A stretch of 37,342 nucleotides of DNA, taken from CAZMZF01 sp964570765 (lineage in GTDB: Bacteria; Zixibacteria; MSB-5A5; RBG-16-43-9). Position 1 is the first letter of the stretch, and every line of letters begins with the position of its first letter. A program made the translations under genes and the position numbers. The notes below the pieces were generated by a model. The model did not search any database. It saw nothing but the letters and a program-made list of their open reading frames with translations, and was not told the DNA's origin. The stretch is from positions 1-37,342 of the forward strand of contig CAZMZF010000024.1 of the NCBI GenBank assembly GCA_964570765.1, given 5' to 3'. Shown in pieces: positions 32,562-37,342 of this stretch.

Positions 32562-35500
32562 CAATCTCCATCACTTAGCATATTATCCATAATCACTTTC
32601 TTAATTGCATATAAATTGATTCCCTCTACTATCTTATTATTTTTCCCCACACTCTTCGCTTTCTCAATCCTTGACTTCACTAAATCCACCACCGCCCGAT
32701 AAACCTCCAGTTGCTCCTCATCTGTTAAGCCCAAGATTTCACCCATTATGATTTTATCCAATTCCCTGCGGTCAGGCTTGACTTTATCAAGAGAGAGCAA
32801 TTCAGAAGAAGAGGTTCCAAGTTCAGAGAAAATAGAACCAATTTTTCTTTTAAGTATATTTTCCTTTAGTATTCTTATTTTGTATTTTTTTAGTAGGGCG
32901 ATTCCAGGCACTAAAATATCTTGCGAGACATATACATCAATATCCAAAGGCCCTCCTCCTCCACCAGGTTGGCGAGAAAATAGTTCTAAATATAATGGTA
33001 TTAAGGTGGAATTAAGTATAACCGCTAAAGTCTTGGCAATAGCTATATGTTTTGGCTTAATTCCATAGAGATTCTTATTTAAAGAAACCCGCTGTGGATT
33101 GTAGAATACAATATGCCTAAGCCTTACCCTTTCTGGAAAAGCAATTATATCATTAACATTCTCACCAAGGTTATACCACTCTCTTCCAGGTTTACGGGAG
33201 GCACACGTTGGTCTTTCATTGTAACGTTTTCTCTCACCATTTTTGATATGTGATAAAACACTTTTGGCTTTGATTCTATCGAAATCTTCACCAATAAAAA
33301 GCACTCTTTTCTTTAGTATCCTAACTTCAATTTCTGGTTTATTAGATTCTTTTGCTTTTTCAATTAGGTAATTCGGTATCCAGTTACCTTTATTATCCCT
33401 ATGCATCCAGAACTGTTTTTCAATCCCTTTTCTTTTTATCTCCTCTTCAGTAAGATAAAAAAACTCATTAGCCCCTGTTGTGAATCCACGCCTAACCCTT
33501 GCCACCTCTTTAAGTGGAACAAGTTTTCCTTTCCCCTTTTCCAAAATCTTAAAGAAAATCTGAGGTGCTCGAAGATATTTCCCCCATTTGGAGCCAACAT
33601 ATTTACCACCCGTAGGGGCGGGGCTTGTCCCCGCCCGTTTTCGGGAGGGCATAAAGCCCTCCCCTACATCTTCTAACCCCTCCTTCCAGAGTTCTTTCTG
33701 ACTCTTTGGGAATATCCTCAGTTCCTCATTTTCATAAAAATCATTATGGGCGAGGATGGTTTTTTTAAATTTGTCTATGGCGTTTAATCTTTCAACCTCC
33801 TTTTCCCACATATCCTGAGCGGGCGGGATAAAATTTCGCAAGGACTTTTTAAGATAGACAAAGCGAACAAGATTCTCTTCTCGCTCTTTCTTATCACTGC
33901 ATTTTTGTAGGATAATTATGCAGGTGTTGATATCCGCCTGTTCAAACCATCGCTCCACCTTAGACTCAATTATTGTAATTATCTTATAATTCTTTAGGAA
34001 AAATTCCTGAAGTCCTTTGCCATAATCCACATCCAGCCAGGAATTAGAGACGATGAAACCAAAATGACCTCCCTCATTTAAAAACTTTGTTCCGTGAACA
34101 AAAAAGTAAGCATGAATACCTGCACGTTTCCCAATCTCAGCTATCTTTTTATCCCCAATTTTAAGGGCTCTATCTATTAATTTCTCCTTATCTACTCCAA
34201 TTTCAGGGATCTCCTCCTGCCTGGTGTAAGGAGGATTTCCAACCACCACATCAAACCATCGGGGATAAATTACCTCACGTTCTTGTAGTCCAAGAGTTTT
34301 TGCTCTTACTTTTCTCCATTTCTCAGGATCAAATCCTTTCTCCCCAACCAGAAGGGCAAAGAAATCTTCCTGAAGGATATTAGGGTAATTTTTATCCACA
34401 GCCAGGTCATTAATAGCTAAGTTTATCGTAGCGAGGGTAGCTGGGAATTTGGCAATGTCATTACCCCAGAGGGTATCCAGAATTTGTTCATGCTCAAGCC
34501 TTTGATTCATCAGTTTTTTATGTTGATAGGCTCTAACCAGAAAAGTTCCAGCTCCACAAGAAGGATCAAGGATTTTGTCATCCTCATGCTGTAAACAGAA
34601 CTTAAGGATTAAGTCAACCACATCCGGACTGGTGAAATATTGACCTAAACTGTGTCGTTCCTCTATCGGGATAAGTCGTTCAAAGATTCTGCCGAGGATA
34701 TCGTAACCGAGTGTGGAAAAATCATATTTTTTGAAGATATTTACTATTTCTTTAATTTCCCCTACAACTTCTTTTGCCTCAGGGAAGGCAGTTGTATCTA
34801 TGAAATCCGCAGTGTAGATAGTCTCATAGTCTATTTTCAAAATCTGGTTAAAATAGCCCTGCAAGGTTGTTTGAAGCATTGAACCTTTGGTAAGACTTTT
34901 AGGTATTTCGAGAGGGTCGAGTTCACCCGGTCTTTTTGTCTGAAGGAGATTATAGAATAGAATCTTGTTGACCAGAAGATAAGCGGTCTGCCTTGCGGCT
35001 TTGTCAAAATCCTGTGGTTGCCAGGCAAAACTCCAGCCTTGGTCTAAAAACCAGTTTTTCAACTTCTTAGCAAAAGCAGTGTCCTTATGGCATTGGTCAT
35101 CAATAATCCTTCGGTAATAAGTAGAAAGAACCCTTATCTTTTCCTGAAGGGTGAAGATTAAAAGCTCATCTATTGCCTGTTTTGGCTCAGACTCTTTGCC
35201 CGTATATACAGCATAGAGTTTTATTAAAAACTCTTCAAGCTTCCTTTTTATTGGCTCACTATATCTTGTTTGCTCAATTTCATCCAGGTTCTCAAGTTCT
35301 GAGAGAGAGTATTTATCAACGATTTGTTCTACTTCTGGCCTCATAGCATTTGTTTTTTCTGTATTGAACCAGATAAGTTTTCTAAAATTGGTGAGAGCAA
35401 AATATTTTGCATTTCTTTTAGTTGCTTTTTGTCTTGCTGGCTCTTTTAACTCTTTTTCGTTAAAGACATCGTAATAGGGCGGTTTTGCCTCAATAACACA

Positions 35501-35722
35501 GAGGATATTCTGGCTTCGCCTAGATTCATAGATGACTGTATCTGGCATTTTCCTGTCATCACCAGAAGTCTCAACATCTGGCATACCCAAGTTAAGATTT
35601 TTCCTCTCGATGATTTCCCTCATCCAGTGCATCAAAATGGCAACCGCTGTCCGCTCAGTTTTGTGCGTTTTCATTTCAAAAGGACTGGGACTTTTGGTCT
35701 GCTTTCCTTTTAATTTATTCAT
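32561..35722 (-). CDS. Type IIG restriction-modification enzyme (nuclease, N6-adenine methyltransferase and specificity in one chain)
   Basis: 1053 aa from ATG 35722, which I choose over TTG 35737 because GGGGGTAAGG stands before it. The N-terminal PD-(D/E)xK nuclease has Asp61 (MPDTVIY) and E78-A-K80. A helical linker follows, then a gamma-type adenine methyltransferase with DPSCGAGTF (from 386) and NPPY (496-499). A TaqI-like C-terminal recognition domain closes the protein (LRAPQIFFK to LYLELFSRQPGGGGGP). All catalytic motifs are intact, so it should both cut and protect DNA. Around residues 686-704 a palindromic element (33612-33667) codes for the extra peptide GFMPSRKRAGTSPAPTGG. The start overlaps the RadC-like gene by 8 bases. 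Confidence 0.93.
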   Translation of the reverse strand: MNKLKGKQTKSPSPFEMKTHKTERTAVAILMHWMREIIERKNLNLGMPDVETSGDDRKMPDTVIYESRRSQNILCVIEAKPPYYDVFNEKELKEPARQKATKRNAKYFALTNFRKLIWFNTEKTNAMRPEVEQIVDKYSLSELENLDEIEQTRYSEPIKRKLEEFLIKLYAVYTGKESEPKQAIDELLIFTLQEKIRVLSTYYRRIIDDQCHKDTAFAKKLKNWFLDQGWSFAWQPQDFDKAARQTAYLLVNKILFYNLLQTKRPGELDPLEIPKSLTKGSMLQTTLQGYFNQILKIDYETIYTADFIDTTAFPEAKEVVGEIKEIVNIFKKYDFSTLGYDILGRIFERLIPIEERHSLGQYFTSPDVVDLILKFCLQHEDDKILDPSCGAGTFLVRAYQHKKLMNQRLEHEQILDTLWGNDIAKFPATLATINLAINDLAVDKNYPNILQEDFFALLVGEKGFDPEKWRKVRAKTLGLQEREVIYPRWFDVVVGNPPYTRQEEIPEIGVDKEKLIDRALKIGDKKIAEIGKRAGIHAYFFVHGTKFLNEGGHFGFIVSNSWLDVDYGKGLQEFFLKNYKIITIIESKVERWFEQADINTCIIILQKCSDKKEREENLVRFVYLKKSLRNFIPPAQDMWEKEVERLNAIDKFKKTILAHNDFYENEELRIFPKSQKELWKEGLEDVGEGFMPSRKRAGTSPAPTGGKYVGSKWGKYLRAPQIFFKILEKGKGKLVPLKEVARVRRGFTTGANEFFYLTEEEIKRKGIEKQFWMHRDNKGNWIPNYLIEKAKESNKPEIEVRILKKRVLFIGEDFDRIKAKSVLSHIKNGERKRYNERPTCASRKPGREWYNLGENVNDIIAFPERVRLRHIVFYNPQRVSLNKNLYGIKPKHIAIAKTLAVILNSTLIPLYLELFSRQPGGGGGPLDIDVYVSQDILVPGIALLKKYKIRILKENILKRKIGSIFSELGTSSSELLSLDKVKPDRRELDKIIMGEILGLTDEEQLEVYRAVVDLVKSRIEKAKSVGKNNKIVEGINLYAIKKVIMDNMLSDGD
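33612..33667. repeat. Compound palindromic element in frame inside the type IIG gene
   Basis: Outer arms GTAGGGG / CCCCTAC enclose GGCGGGG-CTTGT-CCCCGCC and GGGAGGGC-ATAAA-GCCCTCCC. On the coding strand it gives VGEGFMPSRKRAGTSPAPT. The GC content is far above that of the surrounding gene. The peptide separates two stretches (SQKELWKEGLE and KYVGSKWGKYLRAP) that I would expect to be nearly adjacent. Confidence 0.85.
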
Positions 35723-36134
35723 CTTCCTTACCCCCAAGAAACTCTTTTCGCAACTCTTTATCCTCTTTTAAATCCTTGACAACTAAATCAACGCACCTCT
35801 TGGCGATTTCAAAAGCTGCCGCAATCCGTATAATCTTTACATCACCAAGCCCTTTTATCTTTAAGAATTTCTCCAGTGGCTGGTTTGACATCCCCTTGAA
35901 TGAACCAAACTTTGAAAGTAACTCTTCTGCGATTTTCTCTGCGGATTTCCCTTTGATACCTGTGGAGATTAGAACTGAGAGCAATTCCGCATCTGAAAGG
36001 TTTTCGGCACCAAGTTCCCTGAGCTTGCCACCGGGATGTTGCCATTTTTGAAGTTCATAACCCGTATTTTGATGTTCAGCTTTTTTTCCCATGTAGTCTC
36101 TTTTTATAAAGATTCTTTTCATCCCTAATTTCAT
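35715..36134 (-). CDS. RadC-like helix-hairpin-helix protein lacking the JAB/MPN domain
   Basis: Up to 139 aa. The sequence matches only the N-terminal UPF0758 half of RadC: GKLRELGAENLSDAELLSVL, ISTGIKGKSAEKIAEELLSKFG and the HhH motif LEKFLKIKGLGDVKIIRIAAAFEIAKR. RadC proteins are about 220 aa and end in a JAB-type metal domain with HxHPSG; none of that is here. The frame ends in GGKEDE where the type IIG gene begins (8-base overlap), so it may be a DNA-binding helper of that enzyme or a radC cut short by the arrival of the cassette. Starts at 36134 or, with a weak AAGAGA site, 36092. Confidence 0.85.
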   Translation of the reverse strand: MKLGMKRIFIKRDYMGKKAEHQNTGYELQKWQHPGGKLRELGAENLSDAELLSVLISTGIKGKSAEKIAEELLSKFGSFKGMSNQPLEKFLKIKGLGDVKIIRIAAAFEIAKRCVDLVVKDLKEDKELRKEFLGGKEDE

Positions 36135-36155
36135 CTACGAATGACTAAAAGTCAA

Positions 36156-36190
36156 TAAAAAAAGCCGTTGCAATTTATTGCCACGGCTTT
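36156..36190 (-). terminator. Rho-independent terminator of the hybrid kinase gene
   Basis: The minus strand forms AAAGCCGTGGCAAT / ATTGCAACGGCTTT with a short loop and one mismatch, followed by TTTTTTTA. It starts 34 bases after the kinase stop. This separates the kinase from the RadC-like gene and type IIG enzyme, whose promoter must lie between this point and 36134. Confidence 0.85.
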
Positions 36191-36224
36191 CCATAAAAAT
36201 TCAGCTTATTATCAGAATCTCATC

Positions 36225-37342
36225 TTAATGTGAAGCAATTTTTTCCAACCTCTTTTCCCCTTTACCTTTTTTAATTTTCTGGGCTTGGTTTAAGATTTCA
36301 AAAAGCTTTTTTACTTCAAAAGGCTTAGCCATCAACAGGTCCACAGAGTGGGCTTTTAATTTCTTGCTATCCACCTGAGTTCCCCAGCCAGTTACCATCA
36401 CAACTACCGCCTCCGGCTTTAACGATTTCAACCGCTCCGCCACTTCCCATCCGGACATCTCTGGCATACTCAGATCTGTGAAGACGATCCCGAATTCCCC
36501 TTTTTTAAATAACTCTACCCCTTTTAAGCTGTTATCTACAGCCATAGCCTGGTGTCCCTTTGATCGGAGGAGATCACAGAGGAGTTCCCGGATAGCAGGT
36601 TCATCGTCGATTATCAAGATATTTTCTGGCTGGTTTTCCTCTGATATTTTTTCTTTAATCCTTTTTGACTCATCGAATTTTCTTTTCGGCAGTTTCACCG
36701 TAAAGGTAGCCCCTTTTCCTTCCTGGCTTTCGATTAAGATCCCGCCATTGTGCCGCACGATTATCCCATAGGCCAGGCTCATGCCCAATCCATTCCCCTT
36801 TGGACCTTTTGTGGTGAAGAAGGGATCGAAGACCTTCCTTTTAACCTCCTCGGACATCCCTATTCCCGTATCCGTTACCGAGGCAAGAATATGATTTTCA
36901 TTTGACTGTGAGGAGATGGTAAGAGTTCCTCCTTTAGGCATTGCATCGAGAGAATTCAAGATCATATTGACGAAAACCTCCCGTAGTTCCGAAGGGTTGC
37001 CAGCGACCGGAGGAAGGTTCTTGTTAAAATTAGTTTCGACCTGGATTAAAATCCCTTTCTTCTGAGCCTCATCTTTCCATTTATGTTTAGTTATCTCTAT
37101 GGACTCTTTTAATATCTCGTTTAGATCAAGCATCTTGAAGTTTTCATCTGTTCTTAAACGGGTGAATTCCTGAATTCGCCTGACCGTCTCTGCCCCATCT
37201 AACGCCGCTTTCTCAATCACGCTCAGACCTTTCTTTGTCTCTTTCTCCTGGGTGGAGAGGAGTAAGAGCTGAGCTCTTCCCAAGATTGCACCTAAAAGGT
37301 TATTAAAATCATGAGCCACTCCTCCGGCCATCTCCCCTAAAG
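36225..37342 (-). CDS. Histidine kinase with C-terminal receiver domain, partial (5' end outside window)
   Basis: The frame is open to the window edge (LGEMAGGVAHDFNN), so the Met at 37331 is internal and the sensor part is missing. Visible are the DHp helix with the phosphorylatable His in MAGGVAHDFNNLLGAILGRAQLL and the HATPase domain (VFVNMILNSLDAMPKGGTL, DTGIGMSEEVKRKVFDPFF, GNGLGMSLAYG). A receiver domain follows with IIDDEPAIRE, the phospho-acceptor Asp in VFTDLSMPEMSG, and VTGWGT. The HDFNN form of the H-box and the attached receiver are typical of hybrid kinases related to NtrB-type proteins. The input signal is not visible. A clean terminator follows. Confidence 0.93.
   Translation of the reverse strand, partial: LGEMAGGVAHDFNNLLGAILGRAQLLLLSTQEKETKKGLSVIEKAALDGAETVRRIQEFTRLRTDENFKMLDLNEILKESIEITKHKWKDEAQKKGILIQVETNFNKNLPPVAGNPSELREVFVNMILNSLDAMPKGGTLTISSQSNENHILASVTDTGIGMSEEVKRKVFDPFFTTKGPKGNGLGMSLAYGIIVRHNGGILIESQEGKGATFTVKLPKRKFDESKRIKEKISEENQPENILIIDDEPAIRELLCDLLRSKGHQAMAVDNSLKGVELFKKGEFGIVFTDLSMPEMSGWEVAERLKSLKPEAVVVMVTGWGTQVDSKKLKAHSVDLLMAKPFEVKKLFEILNQAQKIKKGKGEKRLEKIASH

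Overview
This window is a bacterial chromosome segment, AT-rich, probably from a metagenome-assembled genome. It contains two 100-N scaffold gaps (11549-11648 and 29917-30016). Each gap is flanked by an identical 55-base word, which is the signature of two contigs that overlap but were never merged. Core genes (tig, clpP, purA, tRNAs) are clearly bacterial. The redox and sensor genes, the MacB-like permease and the density of short palindromic elements suggest an uncultured Gram-negative anaerobe, perhaps from a candidate phylum. I cannot name the lineage from sequence alone.

Layout, left to right. (1) 1-431: end of a MacB-type ABC permease. (2) 690-6758: type I restriction-modification operon hsdM-hsdS-hsdR plus a small YgjP/WLM metallopeptidase, all with 4-base overlaps. 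The HsdR nuclease motif carries Lys where the catalytic Glu is expected. (3) 6765-8082: a HEPN-MNT toxin-antitoxin pair lying between two copies of the 3' end of purA. One copy belongs to the intact gene and the other is a 35-codon relic. (4) 8005-11917: purA, clpP, tig and tRNA-Leu on the minus strand, with palindromic elements between and inside the genes. (5) 12339-21753: a small membrane protein, then a minus-strand signalling and redox block. It runs from a sensor kinase with periplasmic CxxCH and Cx4CH motifs and an intact NtrC-type regulator, through a sigma-54-type promoter, to a membrane-anchored receiver protein, a GcvH-like anchored protein, a four-cluster ferredoxin and an NrfD/HybB membrane subunit. 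A degenerate NtrC-like regulator and an archaemetzincin follow. (6) 22027-25235: tRNA-Met(CAT), then an ABC-three-component (ABC-3C) conflict system made of an HNH protein, a small middle component and a DUF2326 ATPase. (7) 25413-32095: MBL-fold nuclease-like protein, adenosine-specific kinase, DASS carboxylate transporter, galT, a potassium channel with a TrkA domain, and a CPA2 antiporter. (8) 32145-36134: a one-polypeptide type IIG restriction-methylation enzyme between an unknown 138-aa protein and a RadC that has only its helix-hairpin-helix half. (9) 36225-37342: a partial histidine kinase with a C-terminal receiver.

Two themes link the regions. First, three separate defence loci (type I RM, ABC-3C, type IIG) plus a HEPN-MNT module sit between housekeeping genes. 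Second, several families of palindromic repeats occur throughout, and some lie in frame inside purA, the purA relic, tig and the type IIG gene, where they add extra peptides. The most promising functional proposal is region 5: a heme-type redox sensor feeding a sigma-54 activator that switches on a membrane electron-transfer complex with an unusual GcvH-like subunit.
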